The notes beneath the pieces were generated by a model. The model did no database searches and was not told the origin of the DNA. It worked only from the letters and a program-made list of their open reading frames with translations. Position numbers and translations under genes: made by a program. Shown piece by piece: positions 1 to 7,016 of a stretch of 13,478 nt of DNA (position 1 is its first letter; every line of letters starts with the position of its first letter). The DNA lies in the NCBI GenBank assembly GCA_047606825.1, contig JASGDY010000014.1, positions 1 to 13,478 on the forward strand, written 5' to 3'. This stretch comes from Rhizosphaericola sp047606825. Lineage in GTDB: Bacteria > Bacteroidota > Bacteroidia > Chitinophagales > Chitinophagaceae.

Positions 1-134
1 GTCGCTGGCGCCGGGTGGTCGCGTGTGATTTAACATGCTGCGCAACCCCCGACACGCGTGCGCAAGCGACAACATCCTCGCCAAGCATTTCACAAATTTA
101 TCCTGCGGGGAGGTATCCCCTAATGTGAAAATAT
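1..134. other. GC-rich intergenic edge with nested inverted repeats
   Basis: No gene is supported here. GTCGCT at 1-6 can pair with AGCGAC at 65-70, and CGCGTGT at 20-26 with ACACGCG at 52-58, so the first 70 bases could fold as a nested stem. A small hairpin GGGGA(GGTA)TCCCC lies at 107-120, just past the stop of the minus-strand gene ending at 135, but has no T tract. On the minus strand a short open frame runs from an ATG at 88 off the left edge; another frame is open too, so this is not evidence of coding. It could be the start of a downstream gene, a structured RNA end, or plain spacer. Confidence 0.25.
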
Positions 135-1064
135 TTACAACGCCTGAAAATGCTCCTTCAACGAATCATTTTCACTGAAAAACGCAAGGGAATAATGACG
201 CGGCAGGAACCATTGCATCTGTTGAGCCGTCGACTGGAACTCCTGTTCGGACACGAAATCCTGCGGAGTGAAGTTGAACACCAAATCCTGTGCCTCCCTC
301 CCGTCCGGTGTCCTCGTCGTCATCAGCAACACTTTAGGGTCGTGGACATTTTTGTATTTCTGGAGAAAACTACGTAGTACAGACCTTGTCGGCGCGGGCA
401 GGACAAACTCGGCTGGTTGACCGACCATGACATCGTTTTCCAAGTCGGTCGGATTGATTTGTTTGTCGCCACCTTGGTTAAAATGTGTGTTGTCCGTATT
501 GAAAAAATCTTTTTTGATGGCATAGTTGACGACATCGCCATAGGTCAATACCCAGTCCGGCTCACCTTTACTGGCGTTGATGACCACGCCTAGACCATTG
601 GCAAACAGGAAATCCGGCACCATGTGGTCAATCACGTAGCACTGAAACGCCACACCAGGCTCTGGCAGTTCCAACTGGAAATACGGAAATCCATCCGGGC
701 CTTCAATTACTTGGGGTTCAGCGGCCTTAAAACTCGCCAACGGGATATTGGCATGGAACTCCCGAAACCATTTTTCGTCACGTTTTTCGAGTGGAACGGC
801 GCAGAGTTCGACCAGTAGGCCCGTTTTTTCAAGGTCGCCGTAATAGGGTTCTTTTGTAGTTCCTGCGCTCGCTTCCGGAGCCTTGTTTTCCGTCGGCATT
901 TCGGGAATTTCGGTTATTGATTGAATGTCTTTTTTCGCTTTGTTGGTCGTTATCGGTTCGGTCGGTGTCTCCTGTCCTGGCACCGGCCTTTTATCCTCCG
1001 CCAATGCACCTGGTTTAATTTCCGTACTGTTGCTCTTTTTCTTCAAAAAATCAAATAAACCCAT
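135..1064 (-). CDS. Conserved protein of unknown function (309 aa)
   Basis: I do not recognise a named function. The frame extends upstream to 1148, but I chose the ATG at 1062-1064 because the protein then begins MGLFDFLKKK, a basic amphipathic start common in cytoplasmic Bacteroidota proteins. The 28 extra residues would be translated from a repeat-like intergenic stretch. Residues about 10-75 are a low-complexity linker rich in P, T, E and K. Residues about 80-309 look like a globular domain with motifs GPDGFPYFQLELPEPG, DWVLTYGDVVNY and WFLPRHYSL. There is no signal peptide or membrane helix. The tone resembles SseB-like proteins, but I cannot confirm that. It is transcribed divergently from ispG. 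The coding frame is supported by its length and by the absence of a credible competing frame. Confidence 0.8.
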   Translation of the reverse strand: MGLFDFLKKKSNSTEIKPGALAEDKRPVPGQETPTEPITTNKAKKDIQSITEIPEMPTENKAPEASAGTTKEPYYGDLEKTGLLVELCAVPLEKRDEKWFREFHANIPLASFKAAEPQVIEGPDGFPYFQLELPEPGVAFQCYVIDHMVPDFLFANGLGVVINASKGEPDWVLTYGDVVNYAIKKDFFNTDNTHFNQGGDKQINPTDLENDVMVGQPAEFVLPAPTRSVLRSFLQKYKNVHDPKVLLMTTRTPDGREAQDLVFNFTPQDFVSEQEFQSTAQQMQWFLPRHYSLAFFSENDSLKEHFQAL

Positions 1065-1084
1065 AAAAATCGTTTTTGGAAAAG

Positions 1085-1092
1085 TAAATGTA
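1085..1092 (-). promoter_or_regulatory. Possible -7 box for the gene starting at 1064
   Basis: On the minus strand this reads TACATTTA, one mismatch from the Bacteroidota -7 consensus TAnnTTTG, about 20 nt before the chosen start. No clear -33 TTTG is seen, so this is weak. Confidence 0.3.
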
Positions 1093-1104
1093 GGGAAAGA
1101 TTTA

Positions 1105-1285
1105 GGATTTTGGATTTGTGATGCAGGATTTGTGAAGATTTGAACCACAATAGATTAGTCGCGGCATCGTTACGATATTTTTCTCACAGATGACACAGAT
1201 TGGCACGGATGAAGCATATCTGTGGTTATCTGTGAGCCAGAATATGCCATTCTCAAATCTTCAAATTTCCAAATCCTCAAATCGG
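1105..1285. repeat. Nested inverted-repeat element between divergent genes
   Basis: GAAGATTTGA (1134-1143) and TCAAATCTTC (1253-1262) are perfect 10-bp complements. The flanking GATTTG-rich text (about 1105-1133) and CAAATC-rich text (about 1263-1285) continue the complementarity imperfectly. Inside sits a second hairpin: TCACAGAT (1184-1191) pairs with ATCTGTGA (1228-1235), and CACAGAT (1194-1200) with ATCTGTG (1218-1224). The element lies upstream of both divergent genes. Its simple-sequence character suggests an interspersed intergenic repeat rather than a gene-specific operator. Confidence 0.55.
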
Positions 1286-1287
1286 GC

Positions 1288-1295
1288 TACCTTTG
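1288..1295 (+). promoter_or_regulatory. ispG -7 promoter box
   Basis: TACCTTTG matches the Bacteroidota TAnnTTTG consensus exactly, 19 nt before the ispG ATG. The usual -33 TTTG is not clear at 19 bp spacing (ATTT at 1265-1268). This box also argues for the start at 1315 rather than the upstream in-frame ATG at 1222. Confidence 0.5.
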
Positions 1296-1314
1296 CCCTA
1301 CCAATTTTAGGAAA

Positions 1315-3324
1315 ATGTCTTTATTATATTGTCATTCGTTGACGCAATACCAACGTCTGAAAACAAGGGAAGTGAAAATCGGGGATTTGTTGATGGGCAA
1401 TTTCCATCCGGTGCGTGTACAGACCATGACGACCTGCGACACGATGGACACCAAGGGTACCGTCGAGGAAGCTGTCCGCTGCATCGAAGCGGGCGCAGAA
1501 CTGATACGCATCACTGCGCCGTCTATCAAGGAAGCGGAAAACCTGCAAAACATCAAAAACGAACTCCGCGACAGGGGCTATGACACGCCCTTGGTCGCGG
1601 ACATCCACTTTACACCCAATGCGGCCGAAGTCGCAGCGCGCATCGTCGAAAAAGTGCGCATCAACCCAGGCAACTACGTGGACAAAAAGAAATTCCAGCA
1701 ACTGGAATATACCGATGCGGAATACGCGGAAGAAATCGACCGCATCCGCGAAAAATTTGTCCCGCTGACCAAGATATGCAAGGAATACGGCACGGCGATG
1801 CGCATCGGCACCAACCACGGAAGCCTTAGCGACCGTATCCTAAGCCGCTACGGCGACACGCCGATGGGCATGGTCGAGAGCGCGATGGAATTTTTGCGTA
1901 TTGCGCGGGACGAGGATTACCACCAGATTGTATTGAGCATGAAAGCCAGCAATACACAGGTGATGGTCCAGGCATATCGACTGTTGGTGAGCACGATGCT
2001 GGACGAATTTGGTGAATGTTATCCTTTGCACCTCGGCGTTACCGAAGCTGGAGACGGCGAGGATGGACGCATCAAAAGTGCCGTCGGCATTGGCACTTTG
2101 CTGGAAGACGGCATCGGCGACACGGTAAGGGTTTCGTTGACGGAAAACTCGGAATTTGAAATTCCGGTATGCCGCGATTTGGTGAAACGCTATCCGCATT
2201 CGGGAGAGGGCATTATTGACAGCAACTTACCAAATGTAGCGCATCTTCCTTATAGTCCGTTTAACTACCAACGCCGCAACACCAATGCTGTCGGGCATAT
2301 CGGCGGTAAGAACGTGCCGATTGTCGTGGCGGATTTAAGTAAGCTACCAGCCATCAATGCAGAAGATTTAAAACGCGTCGGTTATCATTACGACGTGGAA
2401 ACCGACAAATGGAATATCGGTGACCAAGCAGCGGATTATATCTATACAGGTAAAAAAACGATAGATTTCGCATTGCCGGGAACTGTCCAAGTCCTTTTGG
2501 ACGCAGATGTTTGGAAGGATTTATCCGATAAAAACAATTATGTCCCTATCGGCAATATATCCCAATACGAAACGATACAGTCAGCACCACTGCATTTTCT
2601 AAATATCGATTGTTATAGTAACGAACAGGAATTGTTTGAAAAAATTGTTTCGGAAAATAGGCTGCAACCCAATACGGTCTTGTGTTTGGGCAATACCGGA
2701 AAACTGGAAATGCAGTCCGTCCGCCGGTTCTTTATTTTATTGGAAGAACACAATATTAAAAATCCCTGCATCATCGCCGTGGACAGTGATTGGCAGACCG
2801 CCGATGACCATTTAATCCACTATTCAACGGAGTGCGGCGCGTTGCTGTTGGACGGTTTTGGCGACGGTATTGCGTTGGGCATGACGGATGACAGCTATGC
2901 GGCAATGGACAATACCATCCAAAATGCCAGTGGCCGGAACTACAACAAAAATACCAGCGTCGAACAGTTTATCAATACAACGGCATTTGGCATCCTCCAA
3001 GCGACACGCACGCGCATTTCCAAAACGGAATACATCTCCTGCCCGAGCTGCGGACGCACCTTGTTCGACTTACAGGAAACCACGGAAAAAATCCGTTCCG
3101 TGACACACCACCTCAAAGGTGTGAAAATCGCCGTCATGGGCTGTATCGTCAACGGCCCCGGCGAAATGGCGGACGCAGATTTTGGCTATGTCGGCAGCGG
3201 CGTCGGCAAAATCACGCTATACAAGGGAAAAGACGTTGTGAAACGCAATGTCCCAAGCGAAATTGCGGTCAATGAACTGATTAATTTGTTGAAGGAAAAC
3301 GAGGTGTGGGTGGACAATGAATGA
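1315..3324 (+). CDS. ispG: 4-hydroxy-3-methylbut-2-enyl diphosphate synthase (long form)
   Basis: IspG (GcpE) converts methylerythritol cyclodiphosphate to HMBPP in the cytosolic MEP isoprenoid pathway, using a [4Fe-4S] cluster. The start at 1315 gives 669 residues beginning MSLLYCHSLTQYQR, the typical Bacteroidota N-terminus; the open frame to 1222 adds 31 residues encoded by a repeat. The TIM-barrel domain fills about residues 15-290 with motifs PVRVQTMT, ADIHF, KVRINPGNY and GVTEAGDGEDGRIKSAVGIG. A roughly 250-residue insertion follows, as known for the long IspG class of Bacteroidota, Chlamydiae and plants. The C-terminal Fe-S domain carries C576-P-S-C579 and MGC610IVNGPGE617, giving the three cysteines and glutamate that bind the cluster. 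The gene appears intact and is probably monocistronic: divergent upstream neighbour, AT-rich accessory gene downstream. Confidence 0.97.
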   Translation: MSLLYCHSLTQYQRLKTREVKIGDLLMGNFHPVRVQTMTTCDTMDTKGTVEEAVRCIEAGAELIRITAPSIKEAENLQNIKNELRDRGYDTPLVADIHFTPNAAEVAARIVEKVRINPGNYVDKKKFQQLEYTDAEYAEEIDRIREKFVPLTKICKEYGTAMRIGTNHGSLSDRILSRYGDTPMGMVESAMEFLRIARDEDYHQIVLSMKASNTQVMVQAYRLLVSTMLDEFGECYPLHLGVTEAGDGEDGRIKSAVGIGTLLEDGIGDTVRVSLTENSEFEIPVCRDLVKRYPHSGEGIIDSNLPNVAHLPYSPFNYQRRNTNAVGHIGGKNVPIVVADLSKLPAINAEDLKRVGYHYDVETDKWNIGDQAADYIYTGKKTIDFALPGTVQVLLDADVWKDLSDKNNYVPIGNISQYETIQSAPLHFLNIDCYSNEQELFEKIVSENRLQPNTVLCLGNTGKLEMQSVRRFFILLEEHNIKNPCIIAVDSDWQTADDHLIHYSTECGALLLDGFGDGIALGMTDDSYAAMDNTIQNASGRNYNKNTSVEQFINTTAFGILQATRTRISKTEYISCPSCGRTLFDLQETTEKIRSVTHHLKGVKIAVMGCIVNGPGEMADADFGYVGSGVGKITLYKGKDVVKRNVPSEIAVNELINLLKENEVWVDNE

Positions 3325-3346
3325 TGGAAAATGAATTATTTATTGA

Positions 3347-3484
3347 ATGATGACAATGGACAACCCAAACTCGAAACAATACAAGAAAATACGCCCCAAT
3401 GCAGTACAAGAAGATGCACAAGGTGAATATGCCCCAATCCTACTCATTGTTGAAACAAATAGCAGAAATAGATTTACACAATGA
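3347..3484 (+). CDS. Possible 45-aa ORF or gene remnant
   Basis: An ATG at 3347 opens a 45-codon frame beginning MMTMDNPNSKQYKKIRPN and ending at TGA 3482-3484. It has the composition of an ordinary soluble protein, and the following in-frame ATG of the serine hydrolase ORF (3481) overlaps its stop. It may be a real small gene, the N-terminal stub of a gene cut by insertion of the AT-rich segment, or chance. I do not recognise the sequence. Confidence 0.25.
   Translation: MMTMDNPNSKQYKKIRPNAVQEDAQGEYAPILLIVETNSRNRFTQ
3446..3476 (+). promoter_or_regulatory. Candidate serine hydrolase promoter
   Basis: ATTG (3446-3449) is followed after 19 bp by TAGATTTA (3469-3476), close to the Bacteroidota pair TTTG / TAnnTTTG with one mismatch in each. 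A transcript starting near 3483 would give a leader of about 45 nt before the ATG at 3529. Confidence 0.4.
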
Positions 3485-3528
3485 TAAATCCTCAACGAGC
3501 GATGCATCAAATAATCAAAAAAGAAAAA

Positions 3529-4728
3529 ATGAAATCAATTTTTCAGTTAGCATTATTTTTGACAGCAATCATTTATTCATCGAAAGTAAAGTCCCAAAGT
3601 GTAAATAATATCCCTAAAGACTCAATTGACACTTACATCAAAAAAACAATGAATGAAACAGGGATTGTTGGAATCGGAGCAGCTATAATTATCAACAAAA
3701 AAGTTGTTTGGGAAAATGGCTATGGTTACGCCAACAAGGAATATAAAATTCCATTTACGACGAAAACGATAATGAACATTGCCTCAATCAGTAAGACCTT
3801 CACAGGTGCTTGTATAATGAAAGCTGTAGAAGAAGGAAAAATATCACTTGATGAGGACATCAACACATATCTTCCATTTAAAGTAATAAATCCAAATTTT
3901 CCTAATGAAAAAATTACATTAAGAAATTTAGCCACACATACGTCAAGTCTCATAGACAGATCCCCATTTTATACTGACAGTACTTATTATCCCAATAAAG
4001 ACTCACCAGAACCATTGGGTGATTTTTTAAAAAATTATTTTGTACCTGGTGGCAAACATTATTCCCAAGAGAATTTCTTAAAATACAAACCTGGCAGCTA
4101 TCGGGATTATTCCAATATCGGTGCAGGCTTAGCTGGTTATATTGTTGAAATAGCTACAGGCAAAAAACTAAATCTATATAGTAAGCAATGTATTTTTGAA
4201 CCATTGCAAATGAACAATACAGGATGGTTTTTTTCCGAAATTAATTTGGCCAATCATTCCAAACTCTATGACAAGAAAGGCGATAGCATAGTACCTATTC
4301 CTTTATATGGAACAACTACTTTTCCTGATGGCGGCATCCGTACATGCGTCTCAGAATTATCCAAGTTTTTTATTAGTTTATTGAATGATGGAAAGTTTAA
4401 CGGAAAAAGAATTCTGAAACAGAAATCTGTTGAAGAAATGACTAAATTTCAATATACAATAGCATATAAGCCAGAAAATGTAAAATTAGACAAGCTAAAT
4501 TCTGGGATTTTTTGGGCAACAAAGTTGGGAGGAACAAGAATTGGTCACAATGGTTCAGACCCCGGAGTAAGAACATTTATGTTATCTGATTTGACTAAGG
4601 ATATAGGAATCATATTATTTGCCAATACATCACTAAATGAGAATCAAGAGAATATTTACTTTGATATTTATGAAGAACTTTATAAATATGCAAAAACAGA
4701 AAAAACAGAAAAAACAACGAGCCGCTAA
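3529..4728 (+). CDS. Secreted serine hydrolase, beta-lactamase/penicillin-binding fold
   Basis: This is a class C beta-lactamase-related serine hydrolase (Beta-lactamase family, PF00144). An in-frame ATG lies at 3481, but the ATG at 3529 puts a clean signal peptide at the N-terminus (MKSIFQLALFLTAIIYSSK, cleavage probably near VKSQS), so I chose 3529, giving 399 residues. The three active-site motifs are present: S86-I-S-K89 (nucleophile and general base), Y194-S-N196 and H340-N-G342 in place of KTG. It is probably periplasmic or exported; the substrate (peptide, ester or D-amino acid peptide) cannot be read from sequence. The coding text is much more AT-rich than ispG: 16 G/C in 3601-3660 against 35 in 1561-1620. 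The C-terminus (KTEKTEKTTSR) is low-complexity, and the stop codon lies inside the CCGCTAAC repeat motif, which suggests the gene sits in a transferred cassette. Confidence 0.92.
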   Translation: MKSIFQLALFLTAIIYSSKVKSQSVNNIPKDSIDTYIKKTMNETGIVGIGAAIIINKKVVWENGYGYANKEYKIPFTTKTIMNIASISKTFTGACIMKAVEEGKISLDEDINTYLPFKVINPNFPNEKITLRNLATHTSSLIDRSPFYTDSTYYPNKDSPEPLGDFLKNYFVPGGKHYSQENFLKYKPGSYRDYSNIGAGLAGYIVEIATGKKLNLYSKQCIFEPLQMNNTGWFFSEINLANHSKLYDKKGDSIVPIPLYGTTTFPDGGIRTCVSELSKFFISLLNDGKFNGKRILKQKSVEEMTKFQYTIAYKPENVKLDKLNSGIFWATKLGGTRIGHNGSDPGVRTFMLSDLTKDIGIILFANTSLNENQENIYFDIYEELYKYAKTEKTEKTTSR

Positions 4729-4758
4729 CGTCGGATTGGAAAAATGCCGAGTTAAACG
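4713..4758 (+). repeat. Gene-end motif AACAACGAGCCGCTAAC plus bulged hairpin
   Basis: AACAACGAGCCGCTAAC (4713-4729) matches 15 of 17 bases at 8414-8430, after the ATPase gene. It contains the serine hydrolase stop (TAA 4726-4728). TAAC(G)TCGG at 4726-4734 can pair with CCGAGTTA at 4747-4754, leaving one bulged G and a 12-nt loop; GTTAAAC follows the form of an integron R' box (GTTRRRY). The left core does not match RYYYAAC and the site is shorter than a usual attC, so it is only attC-like. There is no T tract, so it is not a standard terminator. Confidence 0.45.
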
Positions 4759-4810
4759 TAAGATTGAAAATCAAACCGTGACAAATCTTCGCGTTTTGAA
4801 AATACTAACC

Positions 4811-4861
4811 CAACTTCCGCAACTTTCGGATTTTATAACCACCTTACAATGCGGATATTTG
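4811..4861 (+). repeat. Diverged member of the GCAAGTTTCGGATTTT repeat family
   Basis: GCAACTTTCGGATTTT (4819-4834) matches 15 of 16 bases with 8479-8494 and is followed by a similar T..CCAC text. It lies immediately upstream of the AraC-MGMT gene, as the 8463 copy lies upstream of the SDR gene. Confidence 0.5.
4831..4861 (+). promoter_or_regulatory. Repeat-borne promoter for the AraC-MGMT gene
   Basis: TTTT (4831-4834), a 19-bp spacer, then GATATTTG (4854-4861), one mismatch from TAnnTTTG. The ATG at 4882 is 20 nt further on. The same geometry occurs in the other two repeat copies. Confidence 0.4.
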
Positions 4862-4881
4862 CACTATAAAATCCAGAAACG

Positions 4882-5745
4882 ATGGGCGCACAACAAGCAA
4901 TCAACTACAACCGCATTGCCGAAGCAATCGAATACATAAAAGACAACTTCAAAAGCCAACCCAACCTGGACGAGGTTGCTGAACGCGTGCATTTAAGCCC
5001 ATTCCACTTCCAACGGCTGTTCACGGAATGGGCGGGAACAAGCCCCAAGAAATTCCTGCAATACATCAGCGTCGAACACGCCAAAAAGCTATTGGAGCAA
5101 AACCACGCAACGCTTTTTGACACGGCGTTTGAGACGGGCTTTTCGAGTACAAGCCGTCTGCATGATTTGTTTGTCAATATTGAAGGCATGACACCTGCCG
5201 ACTATAAAAACGGCGGCAAAGACATTTCCATCCATTATAGTTTTGCGGAAAGCCCGTTTGGCAATATCATCGTCGCATCGACCTCCAAAGGCGTTTGCTA
5301 CATGGCATTTGACGACAATGAAGCCAATGCATTCAACCATTTAAAGCAAAAATTCCCCAATGCAACGTTCCAACGAGAATTGGACTTGATGCAGCAAAAT
5401 GCCTTGTCCATCTTCCAAAACGACTGGAGCAAACTACCGGAAATAAAACTGCACTTAAAAGGTACGGATTTCCAACTGAAAGTCTGGGAAACGCTGTTGA
5501 AAATCCCGATGGGAAAACTTTCTACCTATGGTAGCATTGCCGAAAAAATCGGCAACGCCAACGCTTCCCGAGCCGTTGGCACGGCTATCGGAAGCAATCC
5601 CGTTGCGTTTCTCATACCTTGTCATCGTGTCATCCAATCTTCGGGGAACGTCGGCGGATATATGTGGGGCAACACCCGAAAAACGGCTATTATTGGTTGG
5701 GAAAGTGCGAAGACGCATGAACAAAACAAGCTAAAACAGCCATAA
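4882..5745 (+). CDS. AraC-type regulator fused to methylated-DNA-protein-cysteine S-methyltransferase
   Basis: A 287-residue fusion that resembles Ada without its N-terminal zinc domain. Residues about 1-105 are an AraC-type double HTH (LDEVAERVHLSPFHFQRLF and GFSSTSRLHDLF). Residues about 115-280 are the O6-methylguanine/O4-methylthymine methyltransferase domain, with FQLKVWETLLKIPMGKLSTY, the Asn/Arg region NASRAVGTA and the acceptor motif IPC247HRV followed by GNVGGY. It removes alkyl groups from DNA bases by irreversible transfer to Cys247, and the HTH part suggests it also regulates genes. Because the metal-binding phosphotriester sensor of E. coli Ada is missing, activation must differ or depend on another protein; a stand-alone Ada zinc domain is encoded at 9294. 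The base composition is closer to the core genes than that of its neighbours on either side. Confidence 0.93.
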   Translation: MGAQQAINYNRIAEAIEYIKDNFKSQPNLDEVAERVHLSPFHFQRLFTEWAGTSPKKFLQYISVEHAKKLLEQNHATLFDTAFETGFSSTSRLHDLFVNIEGMTPADYKNGGKDISIHYSFAESPFGNIIVASTSKGVCYMAFDDNEANAFNHLKQKFPNATFQRELDLMQQNALSIFQNDWSKLPEIKLHLKGTDFQLKVWETLLKIPMGKLSTYGSIAEKIGNANASRAVGTAIGSNPVAFLIPCHRVIQSSGNVGGYMWGNTRKTAIIGWESAKTHEQNKLKQP

Positions 5746-5758
5746 ATTTGTAAATTTG
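5743..5758 (+). promoter_or_regulatory. Tandem -7 boxes for the zeta-type toxin
   Basis: TAAATTTG occurs twice back to back (5743-5750 and 5751-5758), both exact TAnnTTTG matches. The first overlaps the stop codon of the AraC-MGMT gene; the toxin ATG is at 5764. No -33 TTTG is visible at 19-bp spacing. The position suggests the toxin can be expressed apart from the upstream gene. Confidence 0.4.
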
Positions 5759-5763
5759 CTATA

Positions 5764-6348
5764 ATGGAAGCCAAAAAACTTTACATAATCGCAGGTTGTA
5801 ACGGTGCTGGAAAGACGACTGCATCATTTACAATTTTGCCTGAGATTTTGGACTGTAAAGAATTTGTCAATGCAGATGAAATAGCAAAGGGGCTATCTCC
5901 ATTTCAACCTGAAAAAGTTGCGTTTGAAGCTGGAAGAATAATGCTTGGCAGAATCAATGAATTAATGTCGGCACATGAAAGCTTTGCTTTTGAAACAACA
6001 TTGTCGACAAAAAGTTATAAAAACAAAGTTATAGAAGCCAAAGAAAAAGGATATCTTGTAACGTTATTGTTTTTTTGGCTGCAAAGCATCGATTTGGCTA
6101 AAGAACGTGTAAAAACAAGAGTCTTGGAAGGTGGGCACAATATAGAACCGGAAATCATTGAAAGAAGATATATTAATGGGATTAAAAACCTATTTGACAT
6201 TTATCTTCCGATAGTTGATGGCAGTTTGATTTTTGACAATTCTGAAGGGAAACACGAACTTATCGCAGACAGACAAGCAGGTGGAGGCCTTAATATTCTC
6301 ATCCAAGAAAAATTTAACCTTTTAAAAAATTACTATGACAATAATTGA
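5764..6348 (+). CDS. Zeta-toxin family P-loop kinase
   Basis: A 194-residue compact P-loop protein. The Walker A motif is G11-C-N-G-A-G-K17-T18 near the N-terminus. NAD38E follows, matching the substrate-side Asp of zeta/PezT kinases, then FAFE77TTLS, matching their conserved Glu. The segment KTR119VLEGGHNIEPEIIERR135Y is the GGH...P..I..RR(Y/F) signature supplying ATP-binding arginines. Plasmid zeta and PezT phosphorylate UDP-GlcNAc and poison cell-wall synthesis; single-domain chromosomal relatives like this one often have unproven targets. The gene is AT-rich (22 G/C in 5941-6000) and has no epsilon/PezA-like antitoxin upstream. Instead a 49-codon ORF overlaps its 3' end by 14 nt and is the best antitoxin candidate. 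The family assignment is firm; the toxic activity is inferred. Confidence 0.88.
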   Translation: MEAKKLYIIAGCNGAGKTTASFTILPEILDCKEFVNADEIAKGLSPFQPEKVAFEAGRIMLGRINELMSAHESFAFETTLSTKSYKNKVIEAKEKGYLVTLLFFWLQSIDLAKERVKTRVLEGGHNIEPEIIERRYINGIKNLFDIYLPIVDGSLIFDNSEGKHELIADRQAGGGLNILIQEKFNLLKNYYDNN

Positions 6349-6484
6349 AATCCAAACAGAAGAAAAGAAGAAAATCCTGAAAGGACTTGAAAAAGTTTAC
6401 GAAAAACTCATTGAATTCAAGAAGTCGAAAAACAGCGAACTCGTTGTAATCCGTGACAACAAAATCGTAAAAATAAAGCCATAA
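6335..6484 (+). CDS. Small 49-aa charged protein, candidate partner of the zeta-type toxin
   Basis: The ATG at 6335 lies inside the end of the toxin gene (14-nt overlap, +1 frame), and the ORF ends at TAA 6482-6484. The product starts MTIIEIQTEEKKKILKGLEK and is rich in Lys and Glu. A helical, possibly coiled N-terminal half is followed by a short strand-like end (ELVVIRDNKIVKIKP). The overlap implies translational coupling. I do not recognise a family. A small acidic/basic protein next to a toxin is typical of an antitoxin, though here it would be second in the operon rather than first. Confidence 0.55.
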   Translation: MTIIEIQTEEKKKILKGLEKVYEKLIEFKKSKNSELVVIRDNKIVKIKP

Positions 6485-6525
6485 TATCCAGATGCCATTT
6501 TTATTTTTTTATTTTTAACTTTTTC

Positions 6526-6776
6526 ATGTACCAACTGTGAAAAATAGACCGTGGAAATAGAATGATAATGGGCATAAAGTTCCCCGACTTGGCATCGCTC
6601 GAAGCGACGGCAAAGGCTATCGGCTCCAATATGTATGAAGGTTTTGAGGCAACGCAGGATATGTTTATACCGACCCGAAAACAAGAATACTGCGCAATCT
6701 GGCGGAAGTGGACAATTGGAGCTTTTTGACAATCATTGAAACCGGTGCTACCACAAAACGATTAAATGAATTATAA
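6526..6776 (+). pseudogene. Decayed small gene of unknown function (one nonsense, one frameshift)
   Basis: From the ATG at 6526 the frame reads MYQL, a TGA at 6538-6540, then continues KIDRGNRMIMGIKFPDLAS through SNMYEGFE to about 6648. There the sensible reading shifts frame and continues GNAGYVYTDPKTRILRN to LNEL and TAA at 6774-6776. A single lost G in GAG(G)GC near 6646-6650 would join the two parts into a roughly 83-residue protein, with the TGA replacing one codon (TGG to TGA would do). I do not recognise the family. Alternatively a shortened 53-codon ORF from 6568 is expressed and stops at TGA 6727-6729. The two-lesion pattern makes a pseudogene more likely, though the frameshift could be a sequencing error. 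Confidence 0.4.
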
Positions 6777-6828
6777 GCAAAACCATTCAAAATTATAGTT
6801 AAATCAATTTTAAAAAGACAGATAAAAG

Positions 6829-6918
6829 ATGAAAAATAAATTTCAAGTAAATGAAAGTCTTATAGGTCTATTTCTCCCCCAAAGGATGATATTAGAATTA
6901 GACGGGCGGCAACGCTAA
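6829..6918 (+). other. 29-codon ORF running into the repeat, possible gene stub
   Basis: The ATG at 6829 opens a frame that starts MKNKFQVNESLIGLFLPQ and stops at TAA 6916-6918, inside CGGCAACGCTAATCG at the left edge of the 6920 repeat. The first 20 residues look faintly like the start of the small N-terminal ORF of ISAon1-type transposons, but it is too short to assign. It may be a truncated remnant cut at the repeat boundary. Confidence 0.2.
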
Positions 6919-6919
6919 T

Positions 6920-7016
6920 CGACAGACAAAATCCAGCAAGTTTCGGGTTTTCTGCCACAGCATACATTCCAATCTCTGCCACAGCATTTTTTCAAAAACG
7001 AAAAACAATGCAAAGA
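6920..7016 (+). repeat. Direct repeat, left copy (pairs with 8463-8553)
   Basis: The first 27 bases (6920-6946, CGACAGACAAAATCCAGCAA...) are identical to 8463-8489. Over 6920-6984 I count 61 of 65 matches. The last 16 bases, AAAAACAATGCAAAGA (7001-7016), are also identical, including a start codon. The element also carries TCTGCCACAGCAT twice (6951-6963 and 6975-6987). The ATG at 7008 opens only a 31-codon frame here, so whatever gene this copy once served appears lost. Confidence 0.85.
6948..6978 (+). promoter_or_regulatory. Degenerate repeat-borne promoter
   Basis: TTTT (6948-6951), 19 bp, AATCTCTG (6971-6978). This is the same geometry as the other two copies, but TTTG of the -7 box has become TCTG, so it is probably weak or dead. 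Confidence 0.25.

Noticed and set aside
1324..2199. Minus-strand ORFs of 164 and 119 codons inside ispG
   Set aside because: Antisense to conserved IspG motifs; no recognisable protein character.
3399..3608. 69-codon plus ORF ahead of the serine hydrolase
   Set aside because: Its second half is the signal peptide region of the hydrolase in another frame.
4713..4758. A true integron attC site
   Set aside because: The left core lacks RYYYAAC, the element is short, no integron integrase is seen, and the second motif copy has no right arm. Kept only as attC-like.
6485..6525. T-rich run as a terminator after the zeta module
   Set aside because: The T-rich text has no preceding stable stem, so it cannot be called intrinsic termination.
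6397..6732. 111-codon minus-strand ORF over the small zeta partner and the decayed gene
   Set aside because: Composition is unconvincing and it covers sequence better read on the plus strand; no motifs.
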